Shown here in pieces: positions 44,050 through 52,380 of a stretch of 64,000 bases of DNA; the stretch's first letter is position 1, and each line of letters begins with the position of its first letter. The stretch is from Mycobacterium europaeum. Lineage in GTDB: Bacteria; Actinomycetota; Actinomycetes; Mycobacteriales; Mycobacteriaceae. The DNA lies in NCBI RefSeq assembly GCF_002102155.1, contig NZ_LQOU01000025.1, positions 222,030 to 286,029 of the forward strand, written 5' to 3'. Below the pieces are notes generated by a model. It ran no database searches. It was not told the origin of the DNA and saw nothing but the letters and a program-made list of their open reading frames with translations. A program made the translations under genes and the position numbers.

Positions 44050-44352
44050 TTATAACGCATGAGGACGAGCCGACCGTAGTTTGACAGGCCAGTCCTGCAG
44101 GCCTTCAGGGGGCGGGGCGCTGCGCCCCGTGCGATGTCGATGAACCAGCCAAAGAAACCAGTCAGGCGTTCGCGCTGCAAAAGGGTCAGCCTGCCTAGGC
44201 GCGGCCGCATGTACCGAATCAGGATCGCTGACCAGGAAGCGGATGAGCGGGACGGCGTCGTTGGGGGCGGTGCCGTCCATCACCGTGGTGGCGTCGGGTG
44301 AGTTTTTGGCGATCTTCGACGGGGGATGGTCGGCTTCAGCACGGCTGAGCAC
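44050..44352 (-). CDS. Hypothetical protein downstream of TetR gene
   Basis: A 100-residue frame starting GTG 44352, 6 bases after the TetR stop: KIAKNSPDATTVMDGTAPND, AVPLIRFLVSDPDSVHAAAP, TPDWFLWLVHRHRTG. No family recognised. Close spacing suggests cotranscription with the TetR gene, but coding status is uncertain because no homology can be judged. Confidence 0.35.
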   Translation of the reverse strand: MLSRAEADHPPSKIAKNSPDATTVMDGTAPNDAVPLIRFLVSDPDSVHAAAPRQADPFAARTPDWFLWLVHRHRTGRSAPPPEGLQDWPVKLRSARPHAL

Positions 44353-44358
44353 AACGGG

Positions 44359-45021
44359 TCACCACCGTAACGGCCGTCCCGCTAGTCCTCGGGTGGGCGG
44401 GCAAAGCGCCCCTTCCACGAGTTGGCGCAGCATTGGGGTCATGGCCACCATCTCTGGGTAAGTCCGGACGTAGCCCGCGTATACCCCCACGCCGCAACCC
44501 ACGACGAGCAGCGGTTCGACCATTGCCGATGCATCAATATCCGCAGCGAGTTCGCCGCGCTCAATCGCATCGTTGACGAAGCGTGTCAATACTTTCCGAA
44601 TGATCCAAAGGGGATCGTTTTCGGTGCCAACCAATTCGGGATGGCGCTGCGATTCGAGTACGCCAGTGACCAAAAACGCAGACCCGGCGAAATTTTCCGA
44701 ACCGGCTCTCATCGCGGAGATGAACGCCATCAGGCGAGCCACCAGCGAATTCTCGATGTCCGCATGTTTAACACCGGCTCCGATGACGCATTCGTTGGTC
44801 TCAACCAGCACTTCCTGATACAACGCTCGCTTGCTCGAGAAGTAGTGGTTGATCGCCGGCCGGCTCAGGTCGGCGCGCGCGGCGATGTCTTGGAGCGTCG
44901 CGCCGTCGTAGCCGCGTGCGCTAAACACCAAACGAGCAGCTCGGATAATTCGCTGGCGCGCGTCGCCGGCGGTCGCGGCAGGCGGGCGGCCCGGTCTGCG
45001 ATTACCCTTTTGCGGCGCCAC
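44359..45021 (-). CDS. TetR/AcrR-family regulator
   Basis: 220 residues: basic leader APQKGNRRPGRPPAATAGDA, HTH ATLQDIAARADLSRPAINHY with FSSKRALYQEV, and a C-terminal ligand domain (VARLMAFISAMRAGSENFAG, LVVGCGVGVYAGYVRTYPEM). Start ATG 45021. Target and ligand unknown; it points away from the MceA-like gene, with a decayed MerR-like remnant between. Confidence 0.88.
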   Translation of the reverse strand: MAPQKGNRRPGRPPAATAGDARQRIIRAARLVFSARGYDGATLQDIAARADLSRPAINHYFSSKRALYQEVLVETNECVIGAGVKHADIENSLVARLMAFISAMRAGSENFAGSAFLVTGVLESQRHPELVGTENDPLWIIRKVLTRFVNDAIERGELAADIDASAMVEPLLVVGCGVGVYAGYVRTYPEMVAMTPMLRQLVEGALCPPTRGLAGRPLRW

Positions 45022-45192
45022 TACAGTGTGTCATTCGCTCCGGTGCGACATTTAGCGGTTTTGGCGGCATGATGCCAAGTGCGGGTCGTCGCCTCGATCA
45101 TTCCATGCGAATGCTCATCGATTCCACGCGAGTGTTCAACAAAGGCCGCAGTGGAATTCCGGCTCGCGAATCGGCTGCGCCCCGCGAAGCCA

Positions 45193-45412
45193 ATCACCAC
45201 TGGCCGATATTGCTTGCGCCCTGGATGAGCCTGACTGGGATCTGCACCACGTGATGCTGCATCGCCGGGATCTGCTGGATGACCAGATCGGCGTCGGCGC
45301 GGGATTGCGTCGAGAGCTGTCCCGGATGCTGACTGGGCTCGCACACGAAAACCCTCCCACCACAAAAGATCATCGCCCACTCTATGCGGCAATGCCCATT
45401 TTTATGGGTTGA
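45193..45412 (+). pseudogene. Possible MerR-type regulator C-terminal remnant
   Basis: One + frame from about 45180 reads SQSPLADIACALDEPDWDLH, then HRRDLLDDQIGVGAGLRREL and PPTTKDHRPLYAAMPIFMG before TGA at 45410-45412. The pattern (PLADIA, DW, leucine-rich coiled helix) resembles the dimerisation helix of MerR-family regulators. No start or N-terminal winged helix is found upstream in frame. Its end overlaps the 3' end of the MceA-like gene on the other strand. Confidence 0.4.
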
Positions 45413-46778
45413 TTGTGTTATCCCCTACCTGGCGGCCCCAGACGTATTCGATCGCATACGGCGATCCGGTGTCCAGGTGGTTGTACGGCGCAAGGCTGTT
45501 GCCGGAGTCCATCACCAACTCCGGTGCGGGCCACAAGTCGTGGGTGATCGGCTGCCAGCACCCCGGCGCACCGCCGGGCCCACCGCGGGCGTTCACCCGC
45601 GGCAAATTTTCGGGGTAGATGTAGGGGTTGGGCGCCCCACCGACCACCCCGGCGACACCGCCCACCAGCGAAGCGATGACGGGCGCCGCGGACACCGGGT
45701 TCGCGATCAGTCCCAGCCCGGAGAGCACCTCGGTGTCCATGTTCAACGAGTAGCCGTTGAATCCGCCCTCCGAGGCACCGGTGATGGGCACGATGTCGTG
45801 GTAGTTGCGCAGGGCGCAGAACAGTTCGGGGCTGTAGGTGTCCAGCAGCTGCGCCGAGGGCACCAGATCGGCGGCACCGCGCGCCAAATACGGCCCGCCC
45901 TTGTTGAACAACTCCGCACCGGTGTTGCCGAACCCGGCCGCCGCCAGCAACGCCTGATCCAAATCCTTCTGCTGGGCATTGATGGTGCGCGAGGTGATCA
46001 CCGCGTCGTCCAAGAAATCCAACAAATCCGGCGACGCGTTCGCATAGGTATCCCCCAGCGCCGCCAACCGCGCAATATCCCTGCGCGCCTGCGGCATCTG
46101 CGGATTCACATCATCAAGCAACGCGTTGGCGTTGGTCACCGACTGACCGAACTTCTCCCCCAGCCCCGTCAACGACTGCGCCGCCGCGCTCAACGTCAAA
46201 TTCAGCTTGACCGGATCCACCTTCTCCGCGATCGAGGTGATCGTCTGAAACAGCGTGTTGATCTCGGTGGTCACCGAGCGGGCATCGATCACCGTGTGCG
46301 TCGAGATCTTCTGCGGCGACGGATTGGCCGGCGTCGTCAACGCCACATACTTACCACCGAACACCGTCGTCGCCTTGATATCGGCGTTCACGTTCGATGG
46401 AATCAACGCCAAATACCGCGGATACACCTCCAAGGTGAACTTCGCGGCGGGCTTGCCGTCGCGAACGGTTTCCGAAATCGACCCCACCCGGCCGATCTGC
46501 ACCCCGTTATAGGTCACCTTCGAACCCGGATCCATCAGCAGCCCGGCGCGGGCGGCGATCATGGTCAGCTGCGTCTTTTCGGTGAAGGCACCGCGGAATT
46601 GCCCGTACACCGAGGCTAAAATCACCGCGAGTACGAGCAGCGTCGCGACTGCAATCCACTTATACGGCGGCGTCCGCGGGGCGTTGGTCTGAGTCCTAAC
46701 CAACAGCACGTAACGCCCTTGGCGCGCAGGTGGTTTGACGATCCCGATGCACCATCGTCGAAACCTTGTTAGTTTCAT
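45402..46778 (-). CDS. Solitary MceA-type Mce/MlaD protein
   Basis: About 440-458 residues: transmembrane anchor WIAVATLLVLAVILASVYGQ, then the MlaD/Mce core AGLLMDPGSKVTYNGVQIGR and YVALTTPANPSPQKI, helical needle region, and an MceA-like tail (ELFCALRNYHDIVPITGASE, GAPGCWQPITHDLWPAPELV). Mce proteins bind lipids in a multi-subunit importer; here YrbE permeases and MceB-F are absent. The ATG at 46778 gives an odd 26-residue leader; GTG or TTG codons in RYVLLVRTQT are likelier starts. Confidence 0.85.
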   Translation of the reverse strand: MKLTRFRRWCIGIVKPPARQGRYVLLVRTQTNAPRTPPYKWIAVATLLVLAVILASVYGQFRGAFTEKTQLTMIAARAGLLMDPGSKVTYNGVQIGRVGSISETVRDGKPAAKFTLEVYPRYLALIPSNVNADIKATTVFGGKYVALTTPANPSPQKISTHTVIDARSVTTEINTLFQTITSIAEKVDPVKLNLTLSAAAQSLTGLGEKFGQSVTNANALLDDVNPQMPQARRDIARLAALGDTYANASPDLLDFLDDAVITSRTINAQQKDLDQALLAAAGFGNTGAELFNKGGPYLARGAADLVPSAQLLDTYSPELFCALRNYHDIVPITGASEGGFNGYSLNMDTEVLSGLGLIANPVSAAPVIASLVGGVAGVVGGAPNPYIYPENLPRVNARGGPGGAPGCWQPITHDLWPAPELVMDSGNSLAPYNHLDTGSPYAIEYVWGRQVGDNTINP

Positions 46779-47349
46779 GAGCGGCGTAGGCGAAATGCCA
46801 GCCGGGAGGTTAGTCTGATCGGCTCCTCGCGCAAGTGGTCATACATTTCGCGGTTCATTAGGTCGTCGTCGAGGTATGAGCAGCAGCGAGGCGGGTAATG
46901 ACGTGGACGCACGCGGCCTTGCTCGACCGGCGGCGGTCGGTGCACGCCACTGGTAATCGCGCGGCCGGTGCGCTTGAAAGCCCGAACCGCACGCGTCCAC
47001 ACGTGAGGCTTGGTTGGCGCAAGCAGCACACTCATCGCGGACCATCGCTCTTCGTCTGCGCGATTTCGCTCGCACAACTCGGAAAGTTCGTTCGACAGCC
47101 AGACGACATGGCATGTAGTGGCAGCATCGAGGAGCTTGTGAACCAGGGATCGTTCGGCCCGTTGCCTGACATGAATCCTCCCCCGGGCGCAAAGACGGAT
47201 ATGCATAAGTGGACTACTAGTAGCGCTACACTACTACTAGTAGCGCTACACCACTACCAGTATTGTTAGTTGCGTTGCGGTCGGGTCAATCGCCCGATGC
47301 AGGCACGATTCGGTGCGGGCCAGGTACGGGCGGGGCTTACGGTGACTAC
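46779..47349. other. Regulatory/non-coding gap between MceA-like and TetR genes
   Basis: The minus strand holds a 143-residue frame (46775-47206, including LLDAATTCHVVWLSNELSEL) that overlaps the MceA start as ATGA but resembles no family I know. The right part contains the tandem operator at 47213-47251. Otherwise nothing recognisable. Confidence 0.4.
47213..47251. promoter_or_regulatory. Two tandem 19-bp operator copies, 20-bp period
   Basis: ACTACTAGTAGCGCTACAC occurs at 47213-47231 and exactly again at 47233-47251. Each copy contains two overlapping palindromes, CTACTAGTAG and GTAGCGCTAC. The pair lies about 100 bases before the TetR start and upstream of the divergent MceA-like gene. 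Confidence 0.8.
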
Positions 47350-47991
47350 ATGGAGCGCGATGCCCTTGAATTCCCCGTTGACGACGATGACGACGTCGAC
47401 CCACGCCGGCTACGCTCACGGACCCGGCTATTGGATGCGGCCACCACACTCCTCAGCGCCGGCGGCATCGAAGCCGTCACCATCGACGCGGTCACCAAAG
47501 CCTCCAAAGTCGCGCGCACGACCCTGTATCGCCACTTCAGCAGCTCCACTCAACTGCTGGCCGCCACATTTGAACGGCTGCTGCCGCAAGTCCACCCTCC
47601 GCCGGGGACGGGACCGTTGCGCGACCAACTCATCGAACTGTTGAGCCGACAAGCCACGCTGTTCCAGGAGGCACCGCTGCACGTCACCACACTGGCCTGG
47701 GTCGCGCTTGGCCCAACATCAAATAGCACCCAGGAAACCTACGATCGGCACGCGCTGCGGACACGAATCGTCGACCAGTATCGCCAGCCGTTCGATCGCC
47801 TTTTGCAAAGCCCCAAAGCCCGCGCCGACCTCGATGAATTCGACCCGCAGCTGATCCTGTGTCAACTCGTGGGGCCACTCGCGTTCGCTCGACTCACCGG
47901 CCTGCGTGCCATCGATCGTCAAGACTGTGAGCGCATCGTCGATGACTTCCTTGCCGCGCACCGCCGCCATGCCGATGAGCCCGCAACGTAG
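47350..47991 (+). CDS. TetR-family regulator divergent from MceA-like gene
   Basis: 213 residues: acidic leader ALEFPVDDDDDVDPRRLRSR, HTH VTIDAVTKASKVARTTLYRH and FSSSTQLLAATFERLLPQ, then a ligand-binding domain with LSRQATLFQEAPLHVTTLAW and a C-terminal CQLVGPLAFARLTGLRAIDR. ATG 47350 chosen; the frame extends to 47263 without a good ribosome site. It probably binds the tandem sites at 47213-47251 and controls the Mce protein and itself. Confidence 0.85.
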   Translation: MERDALEFPVDDDDDVDPRRLRSRTRLLDAATTLLSAGGIEAVTIDAVTKASKVARTTLYRHFSSSTQLLAATFERLLPQVHPPPGTGPLRDQLIELLSRQATLFQEAPLHVTTLAWVALGPTSNSTQETYDRHALRTRIVDQYRQPFDRLLQSPKARADLDEFDPQLILCQLVGPLAFARLTGLRAIDRQDCERIVDDFLAAHRRHADEPAT

Positions 47992-48009
47992 GCCCCCCTC
48001 ACCCTCCGC

Positions 48010-48893
48010 AAACCAGCTTCCCGCAGCAGCCGCTCCGGCTACCCGAGTATGGCCAATTCGCCGACCACGAGATCGGCAACGACAGATAGCCCCGGAGGAG
48101 ACCTGGACGGGTGGCCGCCACGCACCTGCGTCCCGCCGCTGTGCGGAAACGCGTACTGAACCGCGGGCTGACCGCGAACCAATCCGGTAGCGACTGCCGT
48201 TTGCACCAGGCGCGCGGCGGTCGGGAATTGGGGCCATATCGGCGCCGATGCGGCCAGGATCAGCTGTGCGCCGAGCCGCCCGACGCCGGCGATCTCGTCG
48301 AGACACTCGATCGCCGCAAGCGTCTGTCGGGCAGCCATGGTGTCGTCGACGATGATCTGGCCTGGCCCGCCGCCGGCCGCGCTCGCGTTGGTGTCGCCGC
48401 TGTGGCTGCCACGTCGATCAGGACGCTCAGTTGGTCGTCGATACGAGTGGTTAGGGTTCGATCTACGCGCTGAGGGTGTCAATCGGGTGAGCAAGCATCC
48501 GGCTCCGCTCCGCGTGGTGGTCATCGAAATCGGCCCGTCAAGCCTCGACCAAGGCGCCGTGTTCGACCCGCACCCGGCGGCGGGCCAGATCAGCGAGTTG
48601 TCCGGCGTCGCGCTCGCCAGCGATCAACACCTCAAGCATGTCGCGAACCGAGACGGTGTCTAGCTTCTACGCGCCACCGCCGACACTTTAAATCAACGCG
48701 TCCTCGAGCAGCTTCTCGAGCCGCTCCCAGTAGCGGGCGCGTTCGCCGGTCAGTCGACCCGTAGCCGGGTGTCATCGTGCAGCCGCCGCGCCGGTGCCGG
48801 CACGAACGATGGCCGCAGCACGCCCTTCTGTGAACGTGACCAGCCACACCGCGTCCACCGTGTCGTTGTTCACGTCGCGGACGTTGACCATTT
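48010..48893 (-). pseudogene. Decayed IS110-family transposase
   Basis: Read right to left on the minus strand, transposase pieces appear in order but in changing frames: TVDAVWLVTFTEGRAAAIVR, then RYWERLEKLLEDALI, then VRDMLEVLIAGERDAGQLAD, then FDDHH, then LDEIAGVGRLGAQLILA and QFPTAARLV. These match IS901/IS1110-type IS110 transposases. The N-terminal DEDD catalytic start and the end are missing; several frameshifts and stops (for example after ALI) make it non-functional. Confidence 0.7.
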
Positions 48894-49144
48894 CACTTCG
48901 CTTGTCCTCCCATCACATCGATATTTCATGGGGAGGTTGCTGGGGCCTCGGTCGAGGAACCGAAATTCTGACCGGCTGCTCGAAGCAACAGTGCGTGACC
49001 CTCCCAGGTCGGGCCCGGCGCCAGGCTAAACCACGGGCCCACAAACCAGAGTGAAAGTCGGCGTCGGTGGGCAACCCGACCACATTTTCACGCCTGCGAG
49101 GCGTCGCCGAAGACAACAGGGGCTAAACCGCCCTACCCGGTGGA
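48894..49144. other. Non-coding gap
   Basis: Between the IS110 remnant and the next TetR gene. I see no gene, repeat or promoter that I can support here. Confidence 0.4.
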
Positions 49145-49738
49145 TCAGGTGAGGCTGGGGATGATGAAGTCAAGGACCAGGGCTTGCACGGTGCGACGGG
49201 TGGGGGGTCGGCTAGAGATGATGGACCGGAACATTAGGTAGCCGGGAAGTAGGTCCCAAAGTTCGTCGTCGATGGCGGCGCCCGCGATATCACCTCGGTC
49301 AACGGCCTGCTTCAGGATGTGCTGGATCAAGGCTTTCCACTGCTCGAGGAACTGATGCCGTATCGCCTCGTTGAGCGCGGCGTTACGCGACACCTCGACA
49401 AGCACCGCGCGGATGGTGCTGGCGTGCTGGCGGGCCTGTTGGCTCACCAACTCCCCAAGTTCCAGCAAATCTCCCCGCAGTGTGCCGGTATCGGGCGGGA
49501 CCACGACCTGGCGGGTCCCCTCGATGAACGCGGCCAATACCAGTTCGGCTTTCGATGGCCATCGCCGGTACACCGTCGCCTTGCTGGCGCGGGCGGTGGC
49601 CGCCACCGCGTCCACCGTCAACCGGTCATACCCGTGTTGCTGCAGCAGCCATAATGTCACCGCAAGCAACTCGGCCTCCCGCGGCGACCACGGCGCGGAC
49701 TCCGCGGGGTGATCGGCAATCCGAGACACAGCGCCCAC
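49145..49738 (-). CDS. TetR-family regulator
   Basis: 197 residues: LLAVTLWLLQQHGYDRLTVD, HTH AVAATARASKATVYRRWPSK, then AELVLAAFIEG and a C-terminal domain of the TetR_C_11-like type (LLELGELVSQQARQHASTIR, ALNEAIRHQFLEQWKALIQH). The YRRWPSK recognition helix is common in actinobacterial efflux repressors. Start ATG 49738. Its neighbours are both dead insertion sequences, so its original target is probably lost or distant. Confidence 0.88.
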   Translation of the reverse strand: MGAVSRIADHPAESAPWSPREAELLAVTLWLLQQHGYDRLTVDAVAATARASKATVYRRWPSKAELVLAAFIEGTRQVVVPPDTGTLRGDLLELGELVSQQARQHASTIRAVLVEVSRNAALNEAIRHQFLEQWKALIQHILKQAVDRGDIAGAAIDDELWDLLPGYLMFRSIISSRPPTRRTVQALVLDFIIPSLT

Positions 49739-49755
49739 GATAGAACCGTCGCCGT

Positions 49756-49775
49756 AGTACAGTCCAGTACCGTAC
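49756..49775. promoter_or_regulatory. GTAC-rich candidate operator upstream of TetR gene
   Basis: GTACAGTCCAGTACCGTAC contains three GTAC steps 10 and 6 bases apart in the 20-40 bases before the TetR start. This resembles the partially palindromic sites bound by TetR proteins with the YRRWPSK helix. Confidence 0.45.
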
Positions 49776-49840
49776 CGTCTAGCGGCTAAAACGTGGTCAG
49801 CTGCAGCCTCGTGTGACCCATTCGATTCTCAATGGGTTTG

Positions 49841-51041
49841 TCAAGCCGCTGCGGCGGTTGGGATTTGGTAGGTGGTGTGGTCGCGCAGCATGGCCCACAG
49901 GACGTTGAGGCGTCGGCGGGCCAGGGCTAGGACGGCTTGTCGGTGGTGTTTGCCCTCAGCGCGTTTGCGTTCGTAGTAGGCGCGAGACGCCGGGTCGGTG
50001 CGGGCGGCGCTTTGGGCGGCCAGGTAGCAGGTGCGCAGGAGTCGTCGGTGGTAGCGGCGGGGGCGTTTGAGGTTGCCGCTGATGCGCCCGGAGTCGCGCG
50101 GTACCGGCGCCAGCCCGCAGATGCCGGCCAGACGATCGGCGGAGTCGAAAGCGCTCATGTCTCCCCTTGTTGCGGCGAGGAATTCGGCGCCGAGGATGAC
50201 CCCGAAGCCGGGCATGCTCAGGATGATTTCGGCGTGGCGGTGGCGGCGAAATCGTTCCTCGAGCATCGTCTCGGTGTCGGCGATTTCGGTGTTGAGGGTG
50301 ATCACCTCCTGGGCTAGCCGGGCCACCATGGCGGCGGCCAGGTCTTGTCCGGGCAGCACAGTGTGCTGAGCGTGGGCAGCTTCGAGTGCGGCGGCGGCGA
50401 CCGCCTCGGCGGTGCGGGCCTTGCGTTTGCGCAGCCAGGCCACCAGCCGCGCGGCGCCCGCGCGACGCAGTGCCTCGGGGGTTTGGTAACCGGTGAGCAA
50501 GATCAGCGCAGCCTTGTGTTGACCGTAGTCAAACGCCCGCTCGAGGGCGGGAAAGTACTCCAGCAGCTGAGCGCGCAGCCGGTTTAGCGCTCGGGTGCGA
50601 TCGGCGACCAGATCAGCGCGCCGAGCGGTCAGGATGCGCAGCTGCACGGTGATCTGATCACCGGAACGCAGCGGCTGTAGATCACGGCGCATCCGGGCTT
50701 GATCGGCGATGATCGCCGCGTCTTTGGCGTCGCTTTTCGCGTCGCCGCGATAGGCGCCCGATGCGTAATAGACACTGCGGCCCGGGATGTAGAGCAGCCG
50801 CTGGGAGGCGTCCAGCAGCAGCGTGATCAGCAACGCAGCACCACCACCGGCCAGGTCGATCGCCTAGGTGAGGTCGCCCCCATCAGCGAGCGTGGTGACC
50901 GCGTTGATCAACTCGTTTAGTGTCGCCATCGTTGGCTACCCGCCGCGAGAGCACCCTCCTGCCATCAACGTCGACGACGACGCAATGGTGCTCTGACTTG
51001 CCGGCATCCACACCCGCCCATAGTTGCTGTGGCACAACCAC
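49841..51041 (-). pseudogene. IS110-family transposase with frameshift and nonsense codon
   Basis: N-terminal piece from about 51041: LWAGVDAGKSEHHCVVVDVD (first catalytic Asp) to RVANDGDT. A frameshift near 50915 follows, then the correct frame LINAVTTLADGGDLT ends in TAG at 50864-50866, where a Trp (TGG) is expected before AIDLAGGGAAL. The remaining 330 codons (from 50833) are intact: YRGDAKSDAKDAAIIADQAR and the C-domain SMPGFGVILGAEFLAATRGD. This copy differs from the one at 48 kb. Confidence 0.8.
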
Positions 51042-51418
51042 CTCCGTGTTCGTTGTCGGTCTTTGAACCCACCAGACGACCACGCCGACGTGTCCTTACA
51101 CAGCGATTAGATCGCACCTCTCAATTAGCGGTCGAGTCGTCGCGGGACGCCCGGGCGGCCAATCGATTCGAGCCATCACCAAAGGCAGAATATGGAAAGC
51201 CATACCCGACGTCCCTGGGTACTCGAAGCCTACGGCCGACAGCCACGAACACCCTGCAAAAACCGTAAGGAATATGGACCGGATAGAGGCCTCCGTGGTT
51301 AGCCCCGGTCATTCATGGGGTGTAGTCGGTTAATACCTTTGAGTGATTCGTCGTTGGTATCGGCGGCAGACATGCTGAGTTACCGGCTGGCGCTGCCTGA
51401 CACCAGGCACCGGGCTCG
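51042..51418. other. Non-coding stretch 3' of IS110 copy
   Basis: Contains no ORF I can support. It probably includes the outer end of the IS110 element, which lacks terminal inverted repeats in this family, and the promoter area of the following XRE-like gene. Confidence 0.35.
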
Positions 51419-52245
51419 GTGATCGACGAGTACAAGCGCGGTCACAACGCGTCCGACACCGGCTTGGGCGAACCGTATTGGCGTCACGCGGCAATCCTTG
51501 ATGCAGTGACGATCAGCGAATTGACCTCTCTGCCAACACGAGACAACTTGCGGGCTATGGCCGCCGAGATCGGCCGGCCCTATCGTCAGGTCCTCTCGGC
51601 GGCGCTGTTCGACACCGGATATCTGACTGCGGCCGAGACGATGGTTCCCCGACCGTACGACGAAGTCCTCTACGACGTGATCGCCGCCCTGACGGAGGCC
51701 GCTCATCTGACGAATCAGCCGATGCGTCAACATAGTTCGGGGAAATGGGAACCGGATCGCGACTCCCGCGCAGCGCTACCGATCGACTGGGCCGAGTTCG
51801 TCACCCACGCCCTGGCCGCGGCCGCCGTCAACATCGAAGGCACCGAACAAATCCTGGCCGGGCGGCCCGGCTCCTGGGAGGCCGAGCGGGTGCGTCAAAC
51901 CTTGCAGTCAACTGTCGGCGTCGACGACGAGGATCTCGTACGACAGCGTACCGAACTCGTCGTCATCGGCCTGTGGGTCGACAGAATCTTGCGCGACACC
52001 TACGACGACTACCGCAACGCCGAACTGGAACTTTCTCGACGCCAAGACGCCATCCCCCAACCCGATGACCAACCCCCCGGCCCCTTCTCCCCCGACGACA
52101 CGCGTATCGCCGCAGTGGACTGGATCAGGGTCGACGAGAACGGTTACCTCATTGTGGAGGGTAAAGTCGGCGGGGCACGATCCAGCGGACACCGCACTGC
52201 TCGCCGACCTTCACCAGAAGGCCCAGACCAGTAGGCCTACGAGTT
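51419..52245 (+). pseudogene. XRE-type regulator with scrambled HTH and C-terminal frameshift
   Basis: The frame from GTG 51419 reads IDEYKRGHNASDTGL, then an unnatural GEPYWRHAAILDAV, then TISELTSLPTRDNLRAMAAE and IGRPYRQVLSAALFDTGYLT. In the +1 frame the middle reads ANRIGVTRQSLMQ, a proper XRE recognition helix. An extra G near 51466-51468 and a missing G near 51507 would explain this. A third shift near 52172 moves the tail to DPADTALLADLHQKAQTS. The central helical domain is intact. Confidence 0.6.
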
Positions 52246-52380
52246 GACGACCTCGATCTCTCACTGCACCAAATGACCCGTGAATTCAAGACCTGGGTGA
52301 AATAGGCGCAGATGTAGGTCATCGACGGGTCAGCCCCCAGAGCTTGAAGAATTGGCGTAGTGCGGCCCGACCGCTTCAAC

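Noticed and set aside
45021..45392. 123-residue minus-strand ORF between TetR and MceA-like genes
   Set aside because: Reads as shadow; the opposite strand carries the more protein-like MerR-type remnant.
46775..47206. 143-residue ORF overlapping the MceA-like start as ATGA
   Set aside because: No family resemblance, Arg/His-rich, and the overlap depends on a doubtful MceA start; kept only as a note on the gap.
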